A DNA stretch of 36,436 bases from Candidatus Moranbacteria bacterium GW2011_GWE1_49_15 (GCA_001003855.1 LCPX01000001.1:1-36436); one strand, 5' to 3'; positions 1 through 8,679 are shown, counted from the first letter of the stretch. The notes: generated by a model from the sequence alone, not told the origin. Program-made: numbers and translations.

Positions 1-148
1 CGGAAAGGGTCTCGCCGTCCTCCTCGACGTCATCAGTTATACCAAGTTCCGCAAGCGAAACCACCTCGAAATCCTTTTCGTGGATATCGAAAGCTTTTTT
101 GAATTGCCTGAATTTATCTTTATTGGTCGTACCTATCAAGATCTTCAT
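1..148 (-). CDS. RdgB/HAM1-like non-canonical purine NTP pyrophosphatase, N-terminal part (runs off window edge)
   Basis: Reverse-strand translation from the ATG complement at 146-148 gives MKILIGTTNKDKFRQFKKAFDIHEKDFEVVSLAELGITDDVEEDGETLS, which has the N-terminal (T)(S/T)N..K pattern and the 'EDGET' motif of the Ham1/RdgB family. Absent from the ORF track because it is truncated. Confidence 0.8.
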   Translation of the reverse strand, partial: MKILIGTTNKDKFRQFKKAFDIHEKDFEVVSLAELGITDDVEEDGETLS

Positions 149-761
149 CATTTTCTTTCAGAAATTTATCAAGATTGTCCTTAGCCCTTACATGGAAAAT
201 GGAATTTCCATCCCTATCATCATGCTCTTTCGTCAATCTGATATCCTGGGAAAGATAAAAGTTGACCACCCTGGAAGTTCCTTCTTTCCAATAACTCCAA
301 GGAACACTCCCACCCTCTGAAAGCTCAGCTTCTTTTTTGAGCTTACGGTTGTTTTCCAAAAACTCGCCGTAACCTGACGCCAGGCCGGAAAGGTCGGCTG
401 CTCTTACGATCTTTTCCTCGACCGAATCGAATTGTGCCCGGGTATGGGTCGCAAGTATGATTCCGGAAACTTTCTTTCCCAGTTCCCTATCCTCTTTCCC
501 TATCTCTTCCATGGCTAGAAAAGACGAATATTTCTCCTTGGTTGCAAACCCCTTTTCCTCATGGTCTTCATGATACCCGGCATCATGGAAAAGGCAAGCC
601 AATATTACCGCTTTATCGTCAAAAACGATTCCTTCCTTTACGCATGCCTCCATTATTTTTTTAGCATCTCCCAGAACTTTCAAAGCATGTTCAAAATTGT
701 GATACGGGATATCCCCATAAAAAACCTTCGCTATTTCAAAATACTTTTCAAGATTTTCCAC
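120..761 (-). CDS. HD-domain metal-dependent phosphohydrolase
   Basis: 213 aa ORF with YHNFEHALKVL, ACLFHDAGYHEDHEEKG, ILATHTRAQ and RAADLSGLA, an HD-superfamily pattern (H...HD...H...D). Overlaps the upstream rdgB-like start by 29 bp. Confidence 0.8.
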   Translation of the reverse strand: MENLEKYFEIAKVFYGDIPYHNFEHALKVLGDAKKIMEACVKEGIVFDDKAVILACLFHDAGYHEDHEEKGFATKEKYSSFLAMEEIGKEDRELGKKVSGIILATHTRAQFDSVEEKIVRAADLSGLASGYGEFLENNRKLKKEAELSEGGSVPWSYWKEGTSRVVNFYLSQDIRLTKEHDDRDGNSIFHVRAKDNLDKFLKENDEDLDRYDQ

Positions 762-766
762 GATTT

Positions 767-1027
767 TTATTTGAAACTGATTACCTGCAAACCGTATTTT
801 TCAACGTCTTCTTTTTTCCAAAAATCGAATTTCTTGGTTTTACCGACGTATGTTATTTCTTTTTCCAAAACCCTTCCGGAATATTCTTTGGTTTCCGGAT
901 CCCATTCGCGAAGGACCAAAACATCGCCCTCCTTGCATTTGAAATCAGCCAAGCGCATATCATAGGTCTTTTTTCCATCCAGGATGAGCTGGAAATATTC
1001 CGGCCAGGTTTTCTTTTCTATGCGCAT
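767..1027 (-). CDS. DUF3850/ASCH-like small protein
   Basis: 86 aa; 'KKTWPEYFQLILDGKKTYDMRLADFKCKEGDVLVLREWDPETKEYSGR' matches the remembered DUF3850/ASCH pattern. 5-bp gap to the next gene. Confidence 0.65.
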   Translation of the reverse strand: MRIEKKTWPEYFQLILDGKKTYDMRLADFKCKEGDVLVLREWDPETKEYSGRVLEKEITYVGKTKKFDFWKKEDVEKYGLQVISFK

Positions 1028-1028
1028 A

Positions 1029-1616
1029 TTATTTCAAGTACGCAAGGAAGGGATTTTTTCCTTCGAACGTGATGATTGGGAAATTATTATTGATTTCCTT
1101 TTCGGGAATACCGTATTTCATTTCATAAACCATTCCGGTCGAACGAAACAATGCCTTAGGATAATCGAATCCTAGTTTCTTGCTTGCGTCTTTAACCACT
1201 TCTTCAGAATCCCCCTCGATCTCTACAAACGGTTCCAGAAACGGCCACTCATCTATGCAAACTTCAACCCTGTCCAACATCCAAATTTCGCGCTTAGTTT
1301 CTTGATAGGATTTTTTCTCACAGCCCGTAGTCATTAATAAGACCTCCGCATTTTCAAAATTATCCACTTTTAAACAAATCTCTTTTTGTTCTTCGATTTT
1401 TCCGTTATTCACGACTTTCAGGCTCATGGTTATTTTATCCCCTTCGTCGCGTACCCGAAGCCATCCCCCTTCGATTTCGTGTCCTTTGGGCAAATTGAAA
1501 ACCACCCGCTTCTGCAAAAATTCAGGTTTCACGAGTTCAGCCCCTGCTGATTTGAGCTTCTTCCTGATTTCATCTTTATTTATATCCGGAAACGTCGCTT
1601 CGTACTCGATTTGCAT
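1029..1616 (-). CDS. CYTH-domain protein (class IV adenylate cyclase / triphosphatase-like)
   Basis: 195 aa; 'MQIEYEATF', 'LRVRDEGDKITMSLK', 'VEVCIDEWPFLEPFVEIEG' fit the CYTH fold pattern. Confidence 0.75.
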   Translation of the reverse strand: MQIEYEATFPDINKDEIRKKLKSAGAELVKPEFLQKRVVFNLPKGHEIEGGWLRVRDEGDKITMSLKVVNNGKIEEQKEICLKVDNFENAEVLLMTTGCEKKSYQETKREIWMLDRVEVCIDEWPFLEPFVEIEGDSEEVVKDASKKLGFDYPKALFRSTGMVYEMKYGIPEKEINNNFPIITFEGKNPFLAYLK

Positions 1617-1621
1617 AAAAT

Positions 1622-2026
1622 TTATTCTATTAAGGATAAATTCCCATCTAAAATTATCGGTTGCATGGCGACTATCTCATCCTTATAGGAAACCTCGGGA
1701 ATTCCATTGAGAAGGAATATTTTCTTATCCGAAACGTGCGCGAACCCGATTTCCAAGAATACGTTTCCGCCGATATAGTTTCCAGTGCCATTCTTGTCAT
1801 AATTCAAGACCAGAATCGCGTCGGAATTTTTTATCTTTTCAAAATATCTTCTGATCAGATCGTCTTTGATTTTCTCTTGGGTCGATTCGCTTCCGGAAAA
1901 GACCTTTTCCAAATGACGTTCCATATTTTCAGGCACGACTATTTCATGTCCGAGATTTTCCAGTTCCTTCTGCGCCCCAGTTATCTTTTCCGCGAACGCC
2001 ATGCTGGCACAAATAACAATTTTCAT
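1622..2026 (-). CDS. Nucleoside 2-deoxyribosyltransferase-like protein
   Basis: 134 aa; 'MKIVICASMAFAEKITGAQKELENLGHEIVVPENMERH' and 'SDAILVLNYDKNGTGNYIGGNVFLEIGFAH' resemble the Rossmann-like nucleoside deoxyribosyltransferase family. Confidence 0.6.
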   Translation of the reverse strand: MKIVICASMAFAEKITGAQKELENLGHEIVVPENMERHLEKVFSGSESTQEKIKDDLIRRYFEKIKNSDAILVLNYDKNGTGNYIGGNVFLEIGFAHVSDKKIFLLNGIPEVSYKDEIVAMQPIILDGNLSLIE

Positions 2027-2030
2027 AATT

Positions 2031-2423
2031 CTAAATTATTTTTAATTTCTCAAACCAATATCTCCAAACCGGCTCCAATTCCATTTTTCCAATCTCGCCA
2101 ACGGAAACCCATTTCATATTTTTCGATTCTGAATTAGAAACAGCTTCTCCTTCCCATTCAATCGCCTCAAAAAGAGACCAGTCGTGTCCCATGATTCCCC
2201 TGCTACATTCGTTCCAATCCACAAATTCCGCCACGATCAATTTATATTTTTTAATTGAAATATTGGTTTCCTCCTTTACCTCTCTAATCATCGCATTCTC
2301 GAAAGACTCTCCTTCATCAACATGCCCCGCCGGGCATGCCCAACCAAAAGGAAATTTCTTCCTCTCCAGCATCAGGATTTCCCCTTTTTCATTCCTAATG
2401 ATTGCGCCCGAGCTTTTATGCAT
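2031..2423 (-). CDS. NUDIX hydrolase
   Basis: 130 aa with Nudix box 'GHVDEGESFENAMIREVKEETNI' (GX5EX7REUXEEXGU). Confidence 0.92.
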   Translation of the reverse strand: MHKSSGAIIRNEKGEILMLERKKFPFGWACPAGHVDEGESFENAMIREVKEETNISIKKYKLIVAEFVDWNECSRGIMGHDWSLFEAIEWEGEAVSNSESKNMKWVSVGEIGKMELEPVWRYWFEKLKII

Positions 2424-2426
2424 AAA

Positions 2427-2783
2427 TTAAAAATCTCTTTTTTTAATCGGATCCAAATATTCAAAATAAATTGTTTTGCTATCCAAAACTTTAATGACTC
2501 TATATTTCCCTCTCGTCCATATTTCACCGCTCTCCAAAAAGTGCGTGGCTTCCAAAATTATAATACTGGCTCTTGGTCGCGACAAAACTTCTCCGCCCTT
2601 GGTTTCAATAAGAGGTATTTCCCCGCGAAGCCAATAATTTCGCTGATCTTTTTTTAGGAAATCATAAATCTTCCCTTCTTCAAGGTTTTCCGGGATACAC
2701 TCCTCTTTTCTTCTTCTCCCTGCCTTATGCTCCGAAATATCCCTAAGCGCCAGGTCCGGATTAAACTCCACCGCGATTCCCAT
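2427..2783 (-). CDS. Conserved hypothetical protein (118 aa)
   Basis: Continuous ORF, 3-bp gap to the NUDIX gene, good coding character; no domain recognised. Confidence 0.65.
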   Translation of the reverse strand: MGIAVEFNPDLALRDISEHKAGRRRKEECIPENLEEGKIYDFLKKDQRNYWLRGEIPLIETKGGEVLSRPRASIIILEATHFLESGEIWTRGKYRVIKVLDSKTIYFEYLDPIKKRDF

Positions 2784-2824
2784 ATTTTTATAACCTTATC
2801 ACTTATTACTTAAATCGTCGCGCC

Positions 2825-2854
2825 ATATTACCATATTTCGAAATATGGTAATAT
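2825..2854. repeat. Perfect 30-bp palindrome
   Basis: ATATTACCATATTTC|GAAATATGGTAATAT is identical to its own reverse complement. Lies between the HD gene stop and the start of the 118-aa ORF. Confidence 0.95.
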
Positions 2855-2869
2855 TAGCTAATCACATTG

Positions 2870-3454
2870 TTATTTTGTTTTATAATAATAGTTCTCCTTG
2901 AATTCCTTCATATATTTCTTCAGAATTTTCTTCTCGTCCTCGAAAAAAACTTTCCTTTCGTATTCGTCCTCCAGCTTCTCGATGTTTTCCCGGATCATTT
3001 CAGCGTAATCCTCGCGGGCGACTTCGGCCGCACCCTTGTAGAAAGCCGGGATAAAATGCGCGATCGCGTCAGCCGTAGAAACTATTTTTTCTTCCAAAGT
3101 TTCGGGAATAAATTTCTTGCAACGATGCTTGAGGATTATGTCCCTGACTTTTTCGGCGACAGTTTGATTGAACCAATTGACGATCAAATATTCATACGCC
3201 AAATGGGAACTCACTTCGTCATGAGGTTCTCTGTCATAAGCCAGGGAAAAATCATGGAAAAGAGCGCCCAGATGCACGACTTCCCTGTCCGCTCCATATT
3301 TTTTTGCAAGTTCCAAAGAGAGGTCGATAACTTCCTTGGTATGGTTTTCCCAAAAATTTTTCAGGAGTTTTTTTCTTTTTTGATCAGTACCTTGCGGGGA
3401 CTCCACAAAAATATTCCTGACATACTTCTCGATCTCCAAAATATCTCCCTGCAT
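2870..3454 (-). CDS. HD-superfamily hydrolase
   Basis: 194 aa; 'HTKEVIDLSLELAKKYG', 'HLGALFHDFSLAY', 'ILKHRC', 'STADAIAHF' show an HD pattern. Confidence 0.8.
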   Translation of the reverse strand: MQGDILEIEKYVRNIFVESPQGTDQKRKKLLKNFWENHTKEVIDLSLELAKKYGADREVVHLGALFHDFSLAYDREPHDEVSSHLAYEYLIVNWFNQTVAEKVRDIILKHRCKKFIPETLEEKIVSTADAIAHFIPAFYKGAAEVAREDYAEMIRENIEKLEDEYERKVFFEDEKKILKKYMKEFKENYYYKTK

Positions 3455-3484
3455 AACCGTATGGGATTTAAAAAATCTTACAAG

Positions 3485-4939
3485 CTATTCCTTAGATTTC
3501 ATCGGCGGAAAGATGACACATTCCCTAATAGACTTATCCATCAAGAATGAAAAGAGGCGTTCGGAAAGTCCGAATCCGAAAGCCGGTGGCATTCCATATT
3601 CCAAAGCCTCCACGAAATCCTCGTCGATCATCTGCGCCTCGCTGTCCCCGGCCTCCCTGAGCGCCATCTGATGCTTGAAACGCTGCGCTTGGTCGATCGG
3701 GTCGTTGAGTTCAGCGAAAGCGTTGCAAAGCTCCGCGGTACCGGCCACGACTTGGAAACGGAGAACCTTGTTCGGATTTTGCGGGTCCTTTTTGGCCAAC
3801 GGCGAAACTTCGATCGGATGCCCGACCAAAAAACAAGGCTGGATGAGTTTCTGTCTGACGGTCTTCTTATAAATCGTATCGATCATTTTCCCTTTGCCGT
3901 ATGTTTTGTCGTATTTGATTCCGAGCTCGTCCGCCTTCGCATACAACATTTCGACGGACACGTCGACTGACAAATCAATGCCGGTCTCTTTTTGGAAAGC
4001 CTCGAAATAATCGACGCGGGGGAACTCCTTTTCCCAATCGATAACATCGCCTTCATATTCATGCGTATATCCTCCCAGAACATTGGATGCTATTTCGCGA
4101 TACATCTTCTCCGCCATCCCCATCCCTTTTTCCAAATCGGCATAAGCCCAATAAAACTCCATATGGTCGAATTCCTGCAGATGCTGGCGGTCGATTCCCT
4201 CATTGCGGAAAACGCGTCCGATTTCGAAAACCTTTTCATATCCCCCGACCAAAAGCCTTTTGAGCGGAAGCTCCAGCGAGATGCGCATATAAAAATCCTG
4301 ATCCAGCGCGTTGTGGTGCGTCACGAAAGGCTCGGCGTCGGCTCCGCCGGGAGTGTGTTCCAAAACCGGTGTCTGCACTTCCAAAAATCCTTCCTTAACC
4401 AAGAAACCCCTGACGGTCTGCCAGAAGATGTTTTTCTTTCTGAAAAGCTCGCGCGTCTCAGGATTCGTCATCAGATCCAAATATCTTTTACGAAGAAGCT
4501 CCTCCTCATCCTTGATACCGAAATGTTCGGTCGGCACCGGACGGATGTTTTTGGAGAGGACTTTCCAATCCGTCACCTTGATGGATTTTTCTTCGGTTTT
4601 GGTGAGGAACAGCTCGCCGCTCACCTGCACGAAATCCCCGAGTTCGATGGCCTTGATGAAAAGTTTGAACAGCTCCTCCTTCATATTTCCCTTGTTGAGG
4701 AAAAGCTGGATCTTTCCAGTTTCGTCCTCGATGCTGGCAAAAGCCGATCCACCCATCGGGCGCATGGATCTCACCCTTCCGACCAGGGTAATTTCCTTTC
4801 CGGAAAGTTCGTCGAATTTTTCCAAAGCCTCGGCGTTCGCATGGCTCCTTTCGTTTTTTTCAGGATACGGTTCCATGCCGAATTCCCGGACCTTTTCCAG
4901 TTTTTCCAATTTCACTTGCCTGATATCCTCCCTGATCAT
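3485..4939 (-). CDS. lysS: Lysyl-tRNA synthetase, class II
   Basis: 484 aa; 'VRSMRPMGGSAFASIEDETGKIQLF', 'RKRYLDLMTNPETRELF', 'FLEVQTPVLEHTPGGADAEPFVTHHNALDQDFYMRISLELPLKRLLVGGYEKVFEIGRVFRNEGID'. Confidence 0.97.
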   Translation of the reverse strand: MIREDIRQVKLEKLEKVREFGMEPYPEKNERSHANAEALEKFDELSGKEITLVGRVRSMRPMGGSAFASIEDETGKIQLFLNKGNMKEELFKLFIKAIELGDFVQVSGELFLTKTEEKSIKVTDWKVLSKNIRPVPTEHFGIKDEEELLRKRYLDLMTNPETRELFRKKNIFWQTVRGFLVKEGFLEVQTPVLEHTPGGADAEPFVTHHNALDQDFYMRISLELPLKRLLVGGYEKVFEIGRVFRNEGIDRQHLQEFDHMEFYWAYADLEKGMGMAEKMYREIASNVLGGYTHEYEGDVIDWEKEFPRVDYFEAFQKETGIDLSVDVSVEMLYAKADELGIKYDKTYGKGKMIDTIYKKTVRQKLIQPCFLVGHPIEVSPLAKKDPQNPNKVLRFQVVAGTAELCNAFAELNDPIDQAQRFKHQMALREAGDSEAQMIDEDFVEALEYGMPPAFGFGLSERLFSFLMDKSIRECVIFPPMKSKE

Positions 4940-4949
4940 GACTATGTCA

Positions 4950-5066
4950 GAATTTTTAATTTTGAATTTTGAATTTTTAATGAATTTTTCAATGTTCTAT
5001 TTTTTCAAACATTAATGCATTCAAATTTTATTCAAAATTCGAAATTTGAAATTCGAAATTTTAGAT
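4950..5066. repeat. AT-rich low-complexity intergenic spacer of repeated short words
   Basis: 'aatttttaattttgaattttgaatttttaatgaattttt' and 'aaaattcgaaatttgaaattcgaaatttt'. Confidence 0.7.
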
Positions 5067-5110
5067 GTTAAATATACCCAAATAATAGCCTGAAAGGGGC
5101 TTTTTGGCAA

Positions 5111-5134
5111 ACAAAAACCCCGCCGAGCGGGGTT
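5111..5134 (-). terminator. Intrinsic terminator downstream of greA
   Basis: AACCCCGC(5116-5123)-CGA-GCGGGGTT(5127-5134), an 8-bp perfect stem. On the minus strand it is followed by TTTGTTTG. Confidence 0.9.
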
Positions 5135-5155
5135 AATCTGCTGTTTCGAAATATA

Positions 5156-5611
5156 TTACTTAATATCCACGATCTTATACTTGGCGACTCCGCTCGGGAT
5201 GGAAACCTCCACCTCCTCGCCTTTCTTTTTGCCCATGAAAGCCTTGCCCAAAGGGGACTCGTTGGAAATCTTGAAGTTGGCCGGATCAGCTTCGTTGGAT
5301 CCCACGATATGGAAATCCATCTTGCGTCCGCTGAATTCCACGCTGACGACGCTGCCGAGCTGGACGTGGCCGTTAGGCTTGGCTTTTTCAACGACTTTCG
5401 ATTCCTTCAAGGTCATCTCGAGTTCGGCTACCCTGGATTCGTTTTCGTTCTGTTGCCTCTTGGCCTCGGCATATTCCGCGTTCTCACTCAAATCACCCTG
5501 TTCTTTGGCTTCCTTGATAGCTTGCGCTATTTCCTGTCTCAAGGCACCCCTTCTTTCATCCAGTTCATCCTGAAGCTTTTTCAATCCTTCTTTTGTCATT
5601 AATCTCACCAT
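5156..5611 (-). CDS. greA: Transcription elongation factor GreA
   Basis: 'MVRLMTKEGLKKLQDELDERRGALRQEIAQAIKEAKEQGDLSENAEYAEAKRQQNENESRVAELE'. Start placed at 5611; the longer ORF to 5677 would run into the promoter and UTR. Confidence 0.95.
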   Translation of the reverse strand: MVRLMTKEGLKKLQDELDERRGALRQEIAQAIKEAKEQGDLSENAEYAEAKRQQNENESRVAELEMTLKESKVVEKAKPNGHVQLGSVVSVEFSGRKMDFHIVGSNEADPANFKISNESPLGKAFMGKKKGEEVEVSIPSGVAKYKIVDIK

Positions 5612-5689
5612 TTTTTTCTTTTTAATCGATTTAAAAAGGCTGCCGTCAAAAAAGACAGAGCCGTCAAAAATATTCAACTGACAGGACCC

Positions 5690-5717
5690 ATCATACCAGA
5701 AAACTACACGATGTCAA
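5690..5717 (-). promoter_or_regulatory. Sigma70-type promoter for greA
   Basis: Minus strand TTGACA (5717-5712) - 16 bp - TATGAT (5695-5690), just after the end of rseP. Confidence 0.75.
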
Positions 5718-5720
5718 GGG

Positions 5721-6851
5721 TTAGAAAATTCCTTTTATCTTATCCAGAATCTCAAATCTTATTATGTCCTTAAATGTCACGACTACCATCAAGAATATTA
5801 ATAGCATAAAACCGATCATATGGAAAGCATGTTCGATTTTTTCGCTCACCGGAGAGCCTTTTATCTTTTCGATCAGGATAAACAAGACCCTTCCTCCGTC
5901 CAGCGCCGGGAATGGAAGCGCGTTGATTATCCCCAAATTTATGCTCAAAATGGCCGCAAATCTCAAAATCTGCACGATTCCGAGCGGTATCACCTGTCCC
6001 GTATAGACCGCTATGCCGATTATTCCGGTAACGTCCACTCCGGCCGTCTGGCCGACAAAAAGCTCCTTAATGGTGATTCCCATCAAAATGAATACGTTCT
6101 TCATTTCCACCAAGCCGTAATACAGCGCTTGGAAAAAAGAATATCTCACGATTTCGACCTGCGCCAATCCTATTCCCAGTGCCCCCTGGTTTTCAACCGA
6201 CTCAGATCTCGGAACGCCCTTAAGCTCCACAGTCTCCTCCTCCCTTTGCACACCCAAGGCGATCTCCTCTCCCTTGTGGAGACCGATGAAGTCCTGAACA
6301 TCCTTGACCGTTTTAAATTCCACTTTTTCCCCGTCCATGCCGAAAACCAATTCGTCGCCGAGCCTGAGCCCCATTGATTGGGCCGGAGAACCTTCCGCCA
6401 CCATATTCACCAATATTTTCGATCCCGGAGCGTCCGTTTCCGAAACCTCCTGATAAGTGCCGATCATGAAACCTATCGAAAACAGTACCCATGCCAAGAC
6501 GAAGTTCATGATGACTCCCGCCAGCAAAACTTTTATCCTGGCCCAGGCGGATTTGTTCGCGAAACTGTCGGGCTCATTCTGTCCCGATCCGTCCTCGCCT
6601 TTGATTTTCACAAAACCTCCGATCGGAAACCAGTTGAGCGAATAGATGGTGTTTTTGGTTTTCACATCCCTGCTTCCACGGACGAACTTCCATTTACCCT
6701 TTTCATTACGATACACGCCGAAAACCCTCGGGGGAAATCCGAACCCGAATTCGTGCGAGGTTATCCCGTTTCTCTTGGCAACCAAAAAATGTCCCAGCTC
6801 GTGCACGAGAACCAGCAATCCCAATATCAGGATGAAAATTATGATAGCCAT
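5721..6851 (-). CDS. rseP: RIP metalloprotease RseP / site-2 protease
   Basis: 376 aa; 'HELGHFLVAK' zinc motif, PDZ segment 'VAEGSPAQSMGLRLGDELVFGMDG', 'NALPFPALDGGRVLFILIE'. Confidence 0.95.
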   Translation of the reverse strand: MAIIIFILILGLLVLVHELGHFLVAKRNGITSHEFGFGFPPRVFGVYRNEKGKWKFVRGSRDVKTKNTIYSLNWFPIGGFVKIKGEDGSGQNEPDSFANKSAWARIKVLLAGVIMNFVLAWVLFSIGFMIGTYQEVSETDAPGSKILVNMVAEGSPAQSMGLRLGDELVFGMDGEKVEFKTVKDVQDFIGLHKGEEIALGVQREEETVELKGVPRSESVENQGALGIGLAQVEIVRYSFFQALYYGLVEMKNVFILMGITIKELFVGQTAGVDVTGIIGIAVYTGQVIPLGIVQILRFAAILSINLGIINALPFPALDGGRVLFILIEKIKGSPVSEKIEHAFHMIGFMLLIFLMVVVTFKDIIRFEILDKIKGIF

Positions 6852-6937
6852 TAAGATTAGTTTTTAGTTTTTAGACTGACGGGACTTGATTGCGCACAAG
6901 CTTTTTGCCACCTGACGCCTATCACCCAGGACCTATT

Positions 6938-7507
6938 TTATACCGTCATTATATCGATTTCTTTCTTCTCCCTTATCTCTTCGATCTTCTTGTTGTATTC
7001 ATCGATTACGGCTTGCAGCTTTTCCTTCGCCCTGAACTTGTCGTCCTCCGAAATATCGCCCTTCTTTTCCAAGTCCTGGATTTCCTTCCAGGCATCCTCC
7101 CTGATATTACGCACGGCTATTCTGCCCTCTTCGGCTTTGCCATTCAGTACTTTCACTAAGTCCCTTCTTCTTTCCTCGGTCAGGGAAGGTATCGAGAGTC
7201 TGATCAAAATTCCGTCGTTCACGGGGTTTATTCCCAGATCCGATTCCCTGATGGCCCCTTCGATGGCACTGATTGCTCCCCTGTCCCATGGCTGAATCGT
7301 GATCTGCCTCGGCTCGGGAGTGTTGATTGCCGCGATCTGCTTAAGCGGGGTCCTGCTTCCGTAATAATCGACCATCACATCTTCCACCAAAGACGGATTG
7401 GCTCTTCCGGTTCTCAGTTTTCCCAATTCGAATTTGAAATGTTCCATGGCCTTCTCCAAATCCGCCCTCTTTCCACTGATCAATGACTCGTACATATGTT
7501 TTTCCAA
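6938..7507 (-). CDS. frr: Ribosome recycling factor
   Basis: 189 aa; 'LRTGRANPSLVEDVMVDYYGSRTPLKQIAAINTPEPRQITIQPWD' and 'LTEERRRDLVKVLNGKAEEGRIAVRNIRED'. Confidence 0.97.
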   Translation of the reverse strand: MEKHMYESLISGKRADLEKAMEHFKFELGKLRTGRANPSLVEDVMVDYYGSRTPLKQIAAINTPEPRQITIQPWDRGAISAIEGAIRESDLGINPVNDGILIRLSIPSLTEERRRDLVKVLNGKAEEGRIAVRNIREDAWKEIQDLEKKGDISEDDKFRAKEKLQAVIDEYNKKIEEIREKKEIDIMTV

Positions 7508-7534
7508 ATTATATTTTTAACCCGTGACCGCTTA

Positions 7535-8593
7535 TTAGAAACTTCTGAAACCTGCATATATTATAGCCGGATTGCTCCTGTTGTAAACCACCGAACTGAC
7601 GTCCTTGCCCGTGTCCAATTGGAAAGTGGACCACTGGTTGCCGCTGTCGATAGATTTGTAAACGGCCTTGCCTGAAACATAGATCATCTCGCTCGAATTG
7701 GAAGGGTTTATGGCCATGGCCCTTATCGGAAACATTTTGGAACTTTCCAAGATGTTCAGATTGCTCCAAGTCTTACCACCGTCGGTACTCTTGGAGATTC
7801 CTTTTGCCAGACCGATGTACACCGTGCCTGGCGCGCCAGGGTCGGCAACTACGGAAAAAACGCTCTGACTGTTACTGGAAGAAGAGATGTTCGAGGTTAT
7901 CCTCTCGATCGTTTCCCCGCCGTTGGTGGTTTTCAAGAGATCCCTTTGGAAAACTCCGAAATATACGACGCTGGTATCCGCGCTGTCGAAAGCTATCGAG
8001 GTCACTGGCGCGCCCGCCATATAGAGATTATGCCAACTGGTTCCCGCGTCCGTAGTCTTGAAGATCATCCCCTGGCTGGTTCCGGCATAGATGACGTTCG
8101 CGTTGTTCTTGTCCATTGCCATGGCGGAAATCACGCTGTCCTTGGAAGGCTCGGTATAAATCTCCTTCCACTCGTCTTCGCCGATCTTCTTGAATATTTT
8201 CGCCCTACCCCCGAAAACTCCCGAGGCGTATAACATGTCCCTGGTCCCGTGATCGGGAATCAGACCGTAAACCTTCTCCGGGAATTTTATCTGGCTCCAG
8301 GTTTCAGCCCCGTCGCGCGAAACGAAAATCCCGTTCTTTTCCGTTCCCAAATAAACCGTCTCGCTGTCGAAGGGATCCATTGCGACCGTCAGCACGTTGA
8401 GGGACGATATGTCCTTCTGATCGCTCACTTTTATTTTCGGCTCCCATTCCAAGCCTCCGTCGACGGTCTTGAGCACGGTCGCCTTGGCCACCAATTGCGC
8501 CCTGGTCGGCTGGCTGACGGAAGTCTGGAGACTGCATCCCGAAAGGACGGGGACCGCCGCAAGAAAAGCGAGTGTGATCAATGTTTTCTTCAT
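7535..8593 (-). CDS. YCF48/BNR-repeat (sortilin-like) beta-propeller lipoprotein
   Basis: 352 aa; signal peptide with lipobox-like 'LSGC'; repeated 'SRDGAETWS', 'TTDAGTSWHN', 'TTNGGETIE', 'STDGGKTWSN', 'SIDSGNQWS' (Asp-box repeats). Confidence 0.85.
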   Translation of the reverse strand: MKKTLITLAFLAAVPVLSGCSLQTSVSQPTRAQLVAKATVLKTVDGGLEWEPKIKVSDQKDISSLNVLTVAMDPFDSETVYLGTEKNGIFVSRDGAETWSQIKFPEKVYGLIPDHGTRDMLYASGVFGGRAKIFKKIGEDEWKEIYTEPSKDSVISAMAMDKNNANVIYAGTSQGMIFKTTDAGTSWHNLYMAGAPVTSIAFDSADTSVVYFGVFQRDLLKTTNGGETIERITSNISSSSNSQSVFSVVADPGAPGTVYIGLAKGISKSTDGGKTWSNLNILESSKMFPIRAMAINPSNSSEMIYVSGKAVYKSIDSGNQWSTFQLDTGKDVSSVVYNRSNPAIIYAGFRSF

Positions 8594-8651
8594 AATTGGC
8601 TCTTTTATGATTCTTAAGCTTCATTTCATTGAATATTATAGCATGGATTAC

Positions 8652-8672
8652 AAAAACTCCCCAGATGGGGAG
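8652..8672 (-). terminator. Intrinsic terminator
   Basis: CTCCCC(8657-8662)-AGAT-GGGGAG(8667-8672); the minus-strand transcript ends in TTTTTG. Confidence 0.75.
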
Positions 8673-8679
8673 CTTGTTG

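Noticed and set aside
99-320. 73-aa plus-strand ORF at window start
   Set aside because: Antisense to the rdgB-like/HD gene pair; no domain.
3992-4972. 326-aa plus-strand ORF opposite lysS
   Set aside because: Shadow frame antisense to a confidently identified lysyl-tRNA synthetase; no recognisable domain.
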